Shown piece by piece: positions 47,801 to 57,681 of a DNA stretch of 64,000 bases. Position numbers and translations under genes: made by a program. Every line of letters starts with the position of its first letter. Within the stretch, counting starts at the first letter, position 1. Source of the DNA: Pseudomonas nunensis (GTDB lineage Bacteria > Pseudomonadota > Gammaproteobacteria > Pseudomonadales > Pseudomonadaceae); assembly GCF_024296925.1 (NCBI RefSeq), contig NZ_CP101125.1:3722501-3786500 (forward strand). The letters run 5' to 3'. The notes under the pieces were generated by a model. That model did not search any database and was not told the DNA's origin. It saw only the letters and a program-made list of their open reading frames with translations.

Positions 47801-50800
47801 GGCGCCCCAGCCGTGCGGGTCGCGCTCGGGAGGCGATTCGTCGATCCAGTCGCCGAAGGTACGCGCCTTGGTTTCGGGCGCTGCATCAGGCACCAGCGAA
47901 TAGCGTCGGTACACCTGCCCCGGCGATCCCGCTCCGCTCACAGTTAGCGGCGCATAGGCCAACAGCGCCAGTGTGTCGGCCAGCACCGGATGCAGCGTCG
48001 GCGCCAGGTCGACCAGTACTTCCTGAGTAGCCGTCACGGCCAGCACCTGCGACGAGGCTTTCCGACTGGGCAGGTAAAGCGCCTCGACCTTGACGTTCAC
48101 GGCGGCCAGATAGTGCGGGTCGTCGATGCGCTGCTGGAGCACAACATCTTCCTGATCGTACGCCTTAAGGAAGTGTTCTTCGTTGGGCACCAGGCACAGG
48201 CTTTGCAGCAGATCGCGCACCAGTGCGACCGTGATCCGTCCGGGTTGGGATCCACCGTAAGCGAAGTACGCCACCTTGACCGCTTCCGGGTTGTCGGGGG
48301 CCACGACCGTCAAGTCCCCGTCCACCGCCTGCAGACTCCCCGCGGGGTTTTCTGCCCTGCGAATATCCCAAGCGCCCAGCGGGTCGGCGTTCTTGAGGTT
48401 CCAGGCCGGAATCGATACCCGGATCACAGTTGGCGCCCCACCCGCGAATAGCGCGGCCAGCATGTCCTCGTCGGGATCGGCCATCAGGGACCGGCGGATG
48501 GCGGGCCGGGGAAACAGTGCCGTGCTCTCGGCCAGCGAGAACCACGCGGCCTGGCGTACGCCCGACGCCCCCGACGCGGAAGGCGCCTTCAACTGGCGCA
48601 GGGTATCGCTCGGATAGGCGCTCTCCAGGTTGCCGAAGTCGCCGAAGCCTTCCTGTTCCAGCCCTGCCAGTGATGGCGGCAACAACGTGACCCGGCCCAG
48701 TGGACTGGCGAAGTTTGCCAGGTCCGCACCTTTGGGCACCCCGTCGATATCAATGCGGTGCAGGTCGAAGCCACCGACCCAGCGAAACAGGTTTGACACG
48801 GGAGTCTTGACTGCAGTCGGAGTGAGCTGCAAGCGCTCGGGCCGCGCTTTCCACGTCAGACGCGAGGCGGTGCGACGGGTGCGGTCGCGCACGGTCTCGA
48901 ACGGATCGATGCCTTTGTCGACCTCGGCACGCACCAGCATCGACAGGTCAGTGCCGGCGCCGGGCTGGATGATGTGCAGGCGACCGCTTTCGCCAGACAC
49001 CATGTCGCTTCGGGACAGTGCGCGAAATGCCACGTCGACCGGCTGCTCGAACTCTTCGACCATCGCGCTGATGTGAGTCTTTTCGAGGTCGGCCACCACG
49101 ATGTTCGCATTCACGGTTCGCCATTCGCCATGGACTTTCTCGTCCAGCAGTGCAAGCGATGGAAGCTTGCTGGAGGGGGTGCGCTCGAAGTCGAGCCTGC
49201 GCAGGAACAGCCGATGAGTCAGGCCCACCTGAGCAAAGTCTGCACCCAATACATTGGCGATGTTTTCCATGCCTGCCAATACCAGCGCGGAGCCGGAAAT
49301 CCTGTGTATTTCCAGCCGATACCGCTGCAGCGGAAACTTGCCGGGATCTTCGCCTTCCGGCACGTACTCGCTGACCAGTTGTCCGGGCCCAGTATCGCTA
49401 TCGGCCAGCTTCATCTTGACGGTAATGAGAAAGTCGACGACATCGTCGCCCTGCAAGTTGTCAATGGCACCCTCGTCGAGCCGGCGCCCGGTCGCGTCGA
49501 TGGCATCGGTACCGTAAGCGCCGGTGGCGCGCGCCGGTTCTGACAGAATCCGCAGTTGGAATACCTGTTTCTCGTCCGGCCACTGAATCTCGTCCACGTT
49601 ATTTATGGTGACGATGCCGGGACGGGCAAGCAGGCGCAACTGTGGCGTCTGCGGTTGAGCGGGAAACTCCGGCAGGCGGCGGTACACCAACTGCAAGGTC
49701 ACCTCGCGAGGAGACACAGGCCGCCGTTTGGCCATTTCAAAACCGGTTACAGAATAAGGCCGTCCGAAATCGCATGTACCTGCGATATCGACCGCGACAA
49801 TCTGGTAATTGATCCGAACATTAGAGAGATCATCCGTTCCAACCTCATTCTTCCATTCTTCATGACTGCCCTGCCCCAGCAGCACGTCGCGGATTGCCTG
49901 CGGAATGTCCTCCTCGCCTCGCTCATTCCAGGCACTTCCCTGTCTGCGCAGGTCGTCTACAAACTGGAACGGTGGACGCATATACGTGGCGCGGATGGCG
50001 CCCGGGGTATCGGCATCATCGGTGATCGTCACCGGCGCGGCAGCTTTGACCATAAACTCGGCGCGGAACCGCCGTTCGCCAATCCCTTCGATGGTGCGCA
50101 CGATGCGGTAATGCTTGAGGTGGAATTCGGGGTCGTGATAGATGCCCTGCGAGTTGCCCCAGGACGGCTCAAGGTCCCAGTCGAGCTTGATGCCTTGCGG
50201 TTCGATCTTATGAGCCGGGGCGAACGCAGGCTGGGCCTCGCGGAACATGCGCTCAGGCGGGTTGAACAGCAGGACACTGCCCGCTCCTGCGACGTCCGAT
50301 TTGGTGACGGTGAAGCGTCCACGCCGTGGAACCAGCTCGCCAAGGTCCTGGAATAGCTGATCGACAGCCTTGCGGTTCAGCAAGAATGTCAATCCGAAGT
50401 CGCGGGCGTCTATCTCTGGATGACGCTTTGGCCAGACACCCCCTGCAACTCCCTGCTGCGCCAGTCTGGCGGCACTATCAACGACTGCGGCGAGCACAGC
50501 GGAGCGCGATTCTTCGATTTCCGCTTCGCGTTTGGCCAAGGCCTGAAGATTGGCGCGGGTGCGGCCGGAACGCGCCAGTTGCCGCGCCGAGGCTTCACGG
50601 TCTGTATTGAGTTCATCGAGCCCGGAGGTGATAAGACGGGGCCGGGGCTCGCCATACGAACGAACTTGAGTGTCGTCTTTTTCCCATTCCAGGAACAATC
50701 CCATCAGAAGCGTATGGATAGTGACATCGTCGCTACCCTGGCCGGGGCCGGCCTTCTGCACCACCCCCCCGAGATTGACCGGGTGTCCCTCATCCCATCG

Positions 50801-53800
50801 CTTCGGCGGGGCCAGATCCAACGTCTTCTCGCAGCCCTCCCACAACGCAGGCACGATGATCGCGCCGGTGCCCTCAATGTTTGTCGAGCACTCCACAAGG
50901 TGCGCTACCGTGCTGCCCGTGTCGCGCGGCGAGGTATAGAAGCTGGCAGGCGCAGCGCTCCAGTCCATGATGTGGTCGTCGTGGCCGTCGACCGGGGTAT
51001 GGTCACGCGGGACGATCTGCATCACATACCAGTCCCCCGCCTGGCCGGCCGGCGGGACGGTCGGGAACAGCATGGCCCAGAAGTCGGTTTGAACGATAGG
51101 ACGTCCGTACAGCTCCTCGGCATCGTTGGCGGCCTCGGTATCAGGCGGTGCGGCAGCATTGTCGTCGACCACCTGATCGCCGATCGCAGCCACTTCGCTG
51201 CGCTGGGGTTGCGGCGGCGGGTTGTTCTCCACCCGACTGCCATCCTTACTGCGATCGGGCACCGGTGCCGACAGCCCCATTACACTGTAGCGCGCGACGC
51301 GAGCTCTTGCTTCAGCCAGCAAACCGTTATTGAACGAAAACCCGATGCCGATCGAGGCCGAGCGGCCGAAGGCACGGATACCCACCGAGGCATGAGCGCG
51401 TCCGCCCAGCCCTCCTTTGGCGGACAGCACGGCCTCGAGCGCGATCGATACGGCCAGATAGAGCGCGAAGCCGGTCGATAAATGAATGCGGTGACCGAAC
51501 ACTTTGAAGCTGAGCCAGACTTCAACACTGACCTGAATCGTCACATCGATTCGCAGTTCACCGTAGAACATCGTTTCAGCGGGTGAACGCAGCGACATGA
51601 AGGACAGGATCTTCGCTTCGATGGCGAAATCGGCGTGTGCCACGGCGGCCGCACCAAAACTGCTGGAACCGAAGCGACCTTCCAGGTGCACCGCACCGAC
51701 GGCGCGAAAGGCCATCCCGAACAGGACCGAAAAATCCTCCATCCGGTGGATCAGGCCGCCGTTGATCTTCATGTAGAAGTTGTCAGTCGGCTTGCCCAGC
51801 TCAATGCCCAGCTCGTACGGCCAGCCCAGTTCGAAATGGAACAGACCGGGGCGGATATACAAAGTAGCGGAAAAATCGGTGCCGCGAATGGCGTCGACCA
51901 GTTGGGACGGCAATTGGGGATGGACGCCGATGTGGCCAGCCTTATTGGCGATGAAACGGCCCAGGAACTCCTTGCGCGGTACCGAAAAGTACAGGTAGCC
52001 ACGCATGGTTGGATTGGTACGCCACACATCGCCTGGCGCAGCGGTGGTCCAGTCGTGGTAGTTGACTGCAATCCAGGCCCGCACATTGATCAGGAAGGTC
52101 AGGTCGGTGCGCAAGGCGGCCACGATATCGAGCAGCAGAGGATTGGGGAGATCCTTCTCCTTGTCGGCGTTGTAGCTTCCCCGTTCCGACGCTGCCGCCA
52201 TCGAAAACATGCCGCGCAGGGCGAACGTCAGATCGGCGTTGTCGTAAGTCGGCTGCCACGCTTCGAAGCGATCCAGACTGCCCTGAAATCTGGACACCTC
52301 ATCGAGGATCTGGATCAGTTCATTCGGACTCTTGGCCGTTTCGGCCCGGGCGATGCCGGCCAGAGTGTAGCGGTAGCCAAAACCGAAGCCGTATTCGCGC
52401 AGGTAGATGCGCCCGACTGGCGTGTCGATAGGCTCAGTCTGCTTTTCAAGCTGCCCGTAGATAAAGAAGGCATGGCGCGGTGCGCTGTTCTTGTCGTTCT
52501 TGTTGCGCAGCTCAAGGAAACCCATGGCTGCCGTCATGGGCGACCAACCGGGAAACTCGATCTTGCCGGACGCGAGAAAACCGTGCGCCGTGACATTGGC
52601 CGGCAGCACGTCGGGCTTGTACAGACTGGGCAGGCCGCCATCGACCGTGATCGCAGTACCCTCGACCTTGACGCCGCCCAGCGCCAGCCCCACGGTCAGG
52701 CCGTCGCAGCGAAATCGCGGCTTGCCGTCACCGAACGAACACCAGAGGTCATGGAAGTCCATGCGGACAGTGTTCTTGTCGCCGCTCTTCATGAACTTGA
52801 TCTGACCGCCGATCGAGATGGCGGGATCGCCGTCGAAAGCGGGCGACGCGGGATGATAGCCAAAGGAGCGCAACTCAAAGCTGAAGATGTCGAATGCCTT
52901 GATGGTCTTGACCGGGTCGACCTTGACCTTGAACGACATGGCGCGCATCAACACTCGCGGGTCGGCTGCGACCGGGGCCTTGTCGAGCTTGATTTCGACA
53001 CCGCCGAAATGCTTGAGCAGCCCGTTGGTGAATTCGCCTTTACCGGGATTGAAGCTGGCGCTGCCCGTGACCTGGAAGAAGAAATGGTAGCTGCCTCCTT
53101 CGCGCACGAAGTCGAAGCCCAGTTCCGTAATCTTGAGGTCGAACCGGGTTGCGGTGCAGCGAATCGGATCGCCGCTCTTGTCAATGCGCGCCGTGGCTGC
53201 TTCCACCACAATGCTGTTGTCCCGCCCGGCCAACGTCAGGGCGATCGAAGCGTTGGCTTCGCCGATCAGCGACTGCGGTAGCTGGCCGCTGCCTGTGAGT
53301 GAACCGCCGCTGAAACGCGAACCGCTGATGGCAATGTGGCCCGCATCGAACTTGAACGGCACATCCACCCCGCCGAGCGTGACCGGATCCGGCTTGATGT
53401 GCGCTTCCAGATCGATGCCGCCGCGCCCCACCCGAAACACCGGCACCCTGAACTGCAAGCCCTTGCCACTCGACGACACACTGCCGTAGGAAAGCTCGGC
53501 CACCGCTTCCGACCCCAGCCCCATGCTCTCGCCGCCATGGGCCAGGTCGAGGTAGAACTGTTCATAGTCCTTGTTATCGGGCAGATCAGCGTTCTGTGGG
53601 CGGACCAGCAACTCCACCCCGAACGGGGTGTAGCTCTTTTTGCCCTTGCCCCGAATCGCAATACGGTCACCGCCGGTGAGCTTGACGGCCAGGTTGTTCA
53701 GATCGACCGAGACAATCAGCTTGGTGTCGGGTGCGAAATGGGTATCGAGGTGAACCTTGATTGAAAATTCAATTTCGAGGTTGCGATCATTGAAACGGGG

Positions 53801-56020
53801 TGTGACTTCGATGATCTCGATTTTCTGTTTGAGCTCGTCCAGAACCCCGCCGCCACTTGTCGGCGCACTTGTGGTGTCGGCCTTGGGCATGAGGGCCAGC
53901 ACCTGCTCCTTGAGTTTCGCCACATCGGCACTGTAATCGACGATCAAGTCGTTGCTCGCGCCCGTACCGATGGTGGCGTCAACCAGCGGGCCGGACTGGC
54001 TCAACGAAATGACCGGCGCATTGGCGCCAATCGGTAACTGGATCTCGGTAGGCGCTGCGCGCTGCACGGGTGACTGGATTTTCTGGAACAGGCGCAGATT
54101 GCCGCGCTGGACCGCAATCACCACCAGTTCATGCGCTTTGGCTCCGCCCGCGGGATTGTAGGCTCCTGGTTTCGCGCGAATCTGAATCAGCCGCTCTTTG
54201 GCCGCCCGTTGTGGGTTGTCTACCGTGCTGACTGGCTGGCCAGGGCCTGTCTCCCGGTTCAGCCACAGGTCAGTCCCGAGCGTAATTTCTGCGCCCACCT
54301 GCGGCTGCACCACCAGACCGAACCACTGGTCAGGACCGAAATCGATCACCAGCGACGGTTCCAGACGGGCCGAAACTCGCAGGTCGAAATCGAGCGCACT
54401 CAGGTCCAGGTCGCGATCAAAGGCTTTCCAGCCTGTCGGTTGCAGAATGATCTGCCGCAGCTGGTATGTCTTGGGGTCGAGTCGGACTTCGATGATGACG
54501 TGGCTGAATGCCTGTTCGCCTTCCTTGGCCAGGGTCTCGATCAGACTGCCGAGGGCTTTGGCCACTGACTCCAGCAGTCCCGCCAGCATCCCCGCGGCGG
54601 CGCCAGCCTGACGTGCCAGCCAGGTAATGGCCGAACCGAGCATACGGCCCAGGTGCGCCAATAGTCGTTTCAAAGGGTCGGCGCCCGGCGCTCCCGCCTT
54701 GGGCAGCGCGACCGGACCGACCAGCCGGATCAGTTCGCCCACGGCATTAGCAAAGTAAGCTGAGCCCTTCTTGATCAGTTCGATCGGATACGGTGCCACC
54801 ACTTCCAGTGTGGTCACACGGGTCGCCAGCATGCCCTCGCTGGAACTCGTCTCTAGATGGAGGTCGAGCGTTATGAACAGATCAGGCTCGGTGCGCGATA
54901 CGATTTTCAGACCGCTGAGCTGGTAGTTGATCTTTATTGCAGGAGCTTTTGCATTCGCAAGATCGATGGCGGCGATCTCTGTTGTCACTGCCAGCTTTTC
55001 GACATTGAGCAAAAAGGGCAGCCACGACTTGTCAATGGTGACATTGTCCCGCATGTATGAAGAGGTAAAGGGTTCGATCGTAGCGGTGAAATTGAGACGG
55101 CCATTTTCGAGCAGCAGCGTGAGGTCTGCGACGCCCAGCATTTTTTCGACGCTGCCATCGGCCTTCCTGGACTGGAATTCACCTGCACCGGGCTCCGCCG
55201 TGGTGATTCTGATCTGGCCATCGCTCGCCGCGATATCGAACCTGGGTGCCTTGGTGATTTCAAACAGCATGTCCTTGCCGAAAGAAGGGAACGCCAGGTC
55301 GAACAGCGACGGGAACCAATTCTCTGGCACCTTGAACCTGAGCCCGTCGAGGTTGAGATTCGGCAGCGGAATCGCGTGCAGCTTCAGGTCGAACCCCGGG
55401 AATGCCGGCATGTCTACATCGAGTGCAGCCATTACGGCTTTGGCGATGTCTTCCAGCTTGCGCCGCCGCACTACAATGTTCAGGTTCAGCCACCCGGCAA
55501 GCTCGGGGGGCGCCTTGTAACTCTTCAGTGCGTAACTGAATTTGAGTTCTCCGACAGCCTTCAGCTTTAAAATCCAGTCATCGAGTTCGATGCCTTCCAG
55601 GCCATCGAGAATGGCAGGCGAGATTAAGCATGAAGCCTTGATGGCAGCTGCGCCGCAAGCGCGCACGCCGAAAAAATCCTGGGTGGCGTCGCTCAGCGAG
55701 AGGACAAATGGCTGGGCCAAACGCTGCCGCACCCGCTCGCGCAATGCCGACAACTCGTCCTGAGGCAGCTTGACCAGTTCCTTGCGAGACGCCAGGGAAT
55801 ACTCACCGGTCGCTTCGTCTTTTTTCAGCAACTTTGCTGGCAGAACCAGACCCGTGGCGACTTTGGAATCAATTGAAAACGAAACGTTCTTCCCGCTCGC
55901 CTCAAAATGAAGTCTTTGAACATGAAGATCGTGCATGTCGGCGTCACCGCCAACAAGGGCGGCGTCAGCAGACAGCTGAACGGTGTTGTTTTTATCGGCA
56001 AACAGAACGAGCTTGGCCAA
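44855..56020 (-). CDS. Giant beta-rich protein (about 3721 residues), unknown function
   Basis: One open frame of 11.2 kb starting at TTG (56020) with AAGGGG upstream. Residues about 1-440 are beta-rich. A hydrophobic/amphipathic helical segment lies near 455-500 (LGSAITWLARQAGAAAG). A long beta-rich stretch contains LFHFELGWPYELGIELG. A Gly/Ala/hydrophobic segment near 1500-1560 (FALYLAVSIALEAVLSA) may insert in or line a lipid environment. A Pro-rich linker is near 1600 (NNPPPQPQ). A second half resembles fibronectin-like modules in places (HLKHYRIVRTIEG). No catalytic motif identified. It heads the minus operon. Confidence 0.82.
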   Translation of the reverse strand: MAKLVLFADKNNTVQLSADAALVGGDADMHDLHVQRLHFEASGKNVSFSIDSKVATGLVLPAKLLKKDEATGEYSLASRKELVKLPQDELSALRERVRQRLAQPFVLSLSDATQDFFGVRACGAAAIKASCLISPAILDGLEGIELDDWILKLKAVGELKFSYALKSYKAPPELAGWLNLNIVVRRRKLEDIAKAVMAALDVDMPAFPGFDLKLHAIPLPNLNLDGLRFKVPENWFPSLFDLAFPSFGKDMLFEITKAPRFDIAASDGQIRITTAEPGAGEFQSRKADGSVEKMLGVADLTLLLENGRLNFTATIEPFTSSYMRDNVTIDKSWLPFLLNVEKLAVTTEIAAIDLANAKAPAIKINYQLSGLKIVSRTEPDLFITLDLHLETSSSEGMLATRVTTLEVVAPYPIELIKKGSAYFANAVGELIRLVGPVALPKAGAPGADPLKRLLAHLGRMLGSAITWLARQAGAAAGMLAGLLESVAKALGSLIETLAKEGEQAFSHVIIEVRLDPKTYQLRQIILQPTGWKAFDRDLDLSALDFDLRVSARLEPSLVIDFGPDQWFGLVVQPQVGAEITLGTDLWLNRETGPGQPVSTVDNPQRAAKERLIQIRAKPGAYNPAGGAKAHELVVIAVQRGNLRLFQKIQSPVQRAAPTEIQLPIGANAPVISLSQSGPLVDATIGTGASNDLIVDYSADVAKLKEQVLALMPKADTTSAPTSGGGVLDELKQKIEIIEVTPRFNDRNLEIEFSIKVHLDTHFAPDTKLIVSVDLNNLAVKLTGGDRIAIRGKGKKSYTPFGVELLVRPQNADLPDNKDYEQFYLDLAHGGESMGLGSEAVAELSYGSVSSSGKGLQFRVPVFRVGRGGIDLEAHIKPDPVTLGGVDVPFKFDAGHIAISGSRFSGGSLTGSGQLPQSLIGEANASIALTLAGRDNSIVVEAATARIDKSGDPIRCTATRFDLKITELGFDFVREGGSYHFFFQVTGSASFNPGKGEFTNGLLKHFGGVEIKLDKAPVAADPRVLMRAMSFKVKVDPVKTIKAFDIFSFELRSFGYHPASPAFDGDPAISIGGQIKFMKSGDKNTVRMDFHDLWCSFGDGKPRFRCDGLTVGLALGGVKVEGTAITVDGGLPSLYKPDVLPANVTAHGFLASGKIEFPGWSPMTAAMGFLELRNKNDKNSAPRHAFFIYGQLEKQTEPIDTPVGRIYLREYGFGFGYRYTLAGIARAETAKSPNELIQILDEVSRFQGSLDRFEAWQPTYDNADLTFALRGMFSMAAASERGSYNADKEKDLPNPLLLDIVAALRTDLTFLINVRAWIAVNYHDWTTAAPGDVWRTNPTMRGYLYFSVPRKEFLGRFIANKAGHIGVHPQLPSQLVDAIRGTDFSATLYIRPGLFHFELGWPYELGIELGKPTDNFYMKINGGLIHRMEDFSVLFGMAFRAVGAVHLEGRFGSSSFGAAAVAHADFAIEAKILSFMSLRSPAETMFYGELRIDVTIQVSVEVWLSFKVFGHRIHLSTGFALYLAVSIALEAVLSAKGGLGGRAHASVGIRAFGRSASIGIGFSFNNGLLAEARARVARYSVMGLSAPVPDRSKDGSRVENNPPPQPQRSEVAAIGDQVVDDNAAAPPDTEAANDAEELYGRPIVQTDFWAMLFPTVPPAGQAGDWYVMQIVPRDHTPVDGHDDHIMDWSAAPASFYTSPRDTGSTVAHLVECSTNIEGTGAIIVPALWEGCEKTLDLAPPKRWDEGHPVNLGGVVQKAGPGQGSDDVTIHTLLMGLFLEWEKDDTQVRSYGEPRPRLITSGLDELNTDREASARQLARSGRTRANLQALAKREAEIEESRSAVLAAVVDSAARLAQQGVAGGVWPKRHPEIDARDFGLTFLLNRKAVDQLFQDLGELVPRRGRFTVTKSDVAGAGSVLLFNPPERMFREAQPAFAPAHKIEPQGIKLDWDLEPSWGNSQGIYHDPEFHLKHYRIVRTIEGIGERRFRAEFMVKAAAPVTITDDADTPGAIRATYMRPPFQFVDDLRRQGSAWNERGEEDIPQAIRDVLLGQGSHEEWKNEVGTDDLSNVRINYQIVAVDIAGTCDFGRPYSVTGFEMAKRRPVSPREVTLQLVYRRLPEFPAQPQTPQLRLLARPGIVTINNVDEIQWPDEKQVFQLRILSEPARATGAYGTDAIDATGRRLDEGAIDNLQGDDVVDFLITVKMKLADSDTGPGQLVSEYVPEGEDPGKFPLQRYRLEIHRISGSALVLAGMENIANVLGADFAQVGLTHRLFLRRLDFERTPSSKLPSLALLDEKVHGEWRTVNANIVVADLEKTHISAMVEEFEQPVDVAFRALSRSDMVSGESGRLHIIQPGAGTDLSMLVRAEVDKGIDPFETVRDRTRRTASRLTWKARPERLQLTPTAVKTPVSNLFRWVGGFDLHRIDIDGVPKGADLANFASPLGRVTLLPPSLAGLEQEGFGDFGNLESAYPSDTLRQLKAPSASGASGVRQAAWFSLAESTALFPRPAIRRSLMADPDEDMLAALFAGGAPTVIRVSIPAWNLKNADPLGAWDIRRAENPAGSLQAVDGDLTVVAPDNPEAVKVAYFAYGGSQPGRITVALVRDLLQSLCLVPNEEHFLKAYDQEDVVLQQRIDDPHYLAAVNVKVEALYLPSRKASSQVLAVTATQEVLVDLAPTLHPVLADTLALLAYAPLTVSGAGSPGQVYRRYSLVPDAAPETKARTFGDWIDESPPERDPHGWGALRTLGLAYGFRLYDPEAGEYVKGQDLLTAVNDAMERALARYRDLDEEGLPRRYNGQAFADLLTRPWGNAKLFWFDGGYRNLNRAEGKDLIRKELLAVMQIALRPAPDRLGMSVGQENGGPHVHYFELLLCDDKVPAEIANWVVALKAPTPNEAPQMRYDVLASTESLVANHPQRLSDATPYQLRARPAKGERIAVVRATRIGQGSGTPRALAEAALELRQIELRLIDGNDKEVEVATSRSFCLQELTLGVLNLKDGEVAVTDPAFGKFDALSGEDWADALFRPVGGEKTYTVAPVTAYKTLSFYAGRRFARLTVRQGAVVQEDRVNVESAEARQERAEVAASLVRFWLRFIEHCAPATASESRIYFSLGTVADPGQWRCAPDMEGNISVLIPDMSRRGARRKFAVRPVGRYESWVKAANNGFEREATLAGALLQDSTEQFFDLTLPRTEPLEKPVVLSAMRHLSENGEASGRLELVVAHGLDMVLGQANQRNDAQLAPLDLSVGYWREFAHRDWLRALAALASDTGVTFDALAPFGSIAPQVPEHILPPLNTDKAASRLVELRARVPDAWLGATMVTAVPPPYFFRVHALLHFSAGIVLSEQTGTTFEEGASTLSFAHEEGGYKGRRKAAAPFYEVLREGDNEDLMLLLDLPAVRFIDCMPVDEAQMWFGADGEHWKFIRSVVHVPEPGVSYRIAVETALETRLDGKRIYEPLARQTEVDLLPAPTPAPAATQAGTPPAVHQGLYLAHRSGSRLRLSPNGSDAGPLRIDPVPLRNSDALEWRIRVPLYVDAQALPRPLSAPLDTEWSDALETALAVMPVPALLARAIDGLRVVTLTKAARVDDWSAVWDPVVALLQVNAGVERAPEALGTLLAWAVQPEPGTVLRLALPIHLIDSVKPALTVLCGDVPEIDWGVGIQSVVLRRAPTDDELVLIGKQSGELGEWLYGLAKQQLFGDGRRLVFSAMKGALRPILSDIGRKQLP

Positions 56021-56884
56021 GGTAATCCCCTTTGCATTGCGACAGGGACGACGATGGACACCTTCCCTGGCGCTTCGGATTGACGCAAATGTTCAGAAGC
56101 AGATGTTCAGTAACATGCAGACAAAAAACGCAGGCGAAATTTAGTGTAAGGAAACTTATCTTAATAATATCGATGCAGATCAAATAATTATTTAACAAAG
56201 GACATTGTAGTTAAGAAAATGGCCAGCGCTTCACAAAACCCACTATTTGTAGGTGGAAAAGTGTTCGGAGCAAATCCATCGCTATCGCGATGGCTGAACC
56301 CGTCGGTGCCAATCGCCGTTTTTCGTCTTTTCAGTGCAAGCTCACATGTTCATCGGCTCGGTACCTAACCAGATCGAATCTACGGAAATCATCGCAGCAT
56401 GGACTCGGCGCGCTGGCGCTTGAGTATCGCTGCAGGCGCCCGAGAGGAGAAATGCCCCGCTTTATAAGGCGCAAAAATATGCTTGCATTGACCTCTCCAA
56501 CATTGAGTTCAAGCCGTTTGAAATCTTCAAGCTCACTGGAGAATGTCAGCCTTAAGCGGCAGTTGAACATCGGAATTACTTGGCATGCTCGCTTCAGAAG
56601 ATGTTTGGCGCGAAAAATTGAAAAGCAGACTGATGAAGATTCCCACAATAGTCTTGCGGGTCAACTCACTCAAAAGTGGTTGGCGTCAGAACCTTTCATT
56701 CTCCTGCGATCCGGTAACTGAGCCATAACTGAACATACCTCCTGATTCGGACGTCACCCTGGTAGTCAAGCACCGAGCCAGGCAGCAACTCCTCCTCTTT
56801 ATCCAGAAGTCTCTGTGCAGGATGATCGACATCTAGCAAGTCAAGGAGCTCAACAGCAACTGCGCGATCACGGCTTCCCTCCTC
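56021..56884. other. Gap above the giant operon with degraded coding pieces
   Basis: No confident gene. A plus-strand 143-codon frame (56290-56721) and an opposing frame are both unconvincing. A different plus frame, about 56340-56560, reads coherently in two pieces (VPNQIESTEIIAAWTRRAGA; KYACIDLSNIEFKPFEIFKL) but ends in stops, so it may be a dead gene. On the minus strand 56696-56890 encodes 64 residues with plausible composition (PGSVLDYQGDVRIRRYVQLW), either a small ORF or another remnant. This is a gene graveyard from the old conjugative element. Confidence 0.4.
56155..56183 (-). promoter_or_regulatory. Candidate sigma-70 promoter of the giant-protein operon
   Basis: On the minus strand TTGATC (-35-like, 4 of 6) and GATAAG (-10-like, 4 of 6) are separated by 17 bases, within an AT-rich stretch (56150-56220) about 135 bases above the TTG start. 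This is the only locally AT-rich segment in the gap. The match is imperfect and not tested. Confidence 0.3.
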
Positions 56885-57681
56885 CAACATCGCCGTGTTC
56901 GACGAACTGCAATCGCATGGGTTAGTCGAGTCGACCCCAGAAGGCAAAGCCATCCGGACCGCGCTTGTCGCTCAGGGAAACTGGCAGCAGAGCTTTACCT
57001 TTCTGCGCCTTCAATCGGCGTTGATTTGGGGGAGCGAAATTCGGCCTGAGGCCTTCAGCGGAACCGTGGGCGTTATAGCTGATGACCAATCGAATGACGC
57101 TTCGGCATCACCACCGGCGCCGAAAATTGTCAGTACAGGATCGCATCAGAGCTCTTCGCCGAGAGATCCCATGGCGAAGGAAGATACCGACTACCTCGGC
57201 ACTCTGCTCGATATGTTCGAGTTGGAGGGGCCAGAAACCAGTGACTCGCCGTCAGAAAGCCCGCCCGAAACTTCCCCCTCCCATCGGATAACCCTGGCCA
57301 GGCATTCCTAAATTGGGTCAAAGAAGGCATCCAGAGCCACAAGCTGATCATCAACGACAGCAAGGCTAAAATCCACACGGTGAGCGGTAGCGTATTTCTG
57401 GTCACGCCGGGACTTTTCCAGCGCTATGTTCAAGAGTGTCCGGCATCTCACAGGGTGCGGATCAAGAGATTGAATAATGGCGCTGTGTGCAGAAGTAGGT
57501 TGAGAAACTAAAAATCCACAGGAAGCGTGAAAATGGCTTGAACATCTGGACGTGCCAAATCGAAGGTCCGCGGAAGAGAGCGACACTCAAAGGCTATTTA
57601 CTTGAAGAATCAAAACTGCTGTTCGAATCGATACCATCCGATAATCCCTTTCTTAAAATCGAAAAACCTCCAATGGCATAG
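56885..57681 (+). pseudogene. MobH-type ICE relaxase, decayed C-terminal part
   Basis: The reading frame changes twice, but the protein is recognisable as the C-terminal domain of the TraI_2/MobH (ICE relaxase, PFL_4751-like) family. Frame one: IAVFDELQSHGLVESTPEG, then FTFLRLQSALIWGSE. From about 57308: FLNWVKEGIQSHKLIINDSK, then SVFLVTPGLFQRYVQE. From about 57510: IHRKRENGLNIWTCQIEGP and DNPFLKIEKPPMA, stop at 57681. Everything N-terminal, including the HD-like catalytic part, is missing. At least two frameshifts make it non-functional. It shows the island derives from a conjugative element. Confidence 0.82.

Noticed and set aside
51635..53281. A 548-codon plus-strand frame inside the 3721-residue gene
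   Set aside because: Large but antisense to an uninterrupted giant frame and of non-protein-like composition.
56290..56721. A 143-codon plus-strand frame above the giant operon
   Set aside because: No ribosome site, Arg/Ser-rich, and a different frame reads better over part of it.
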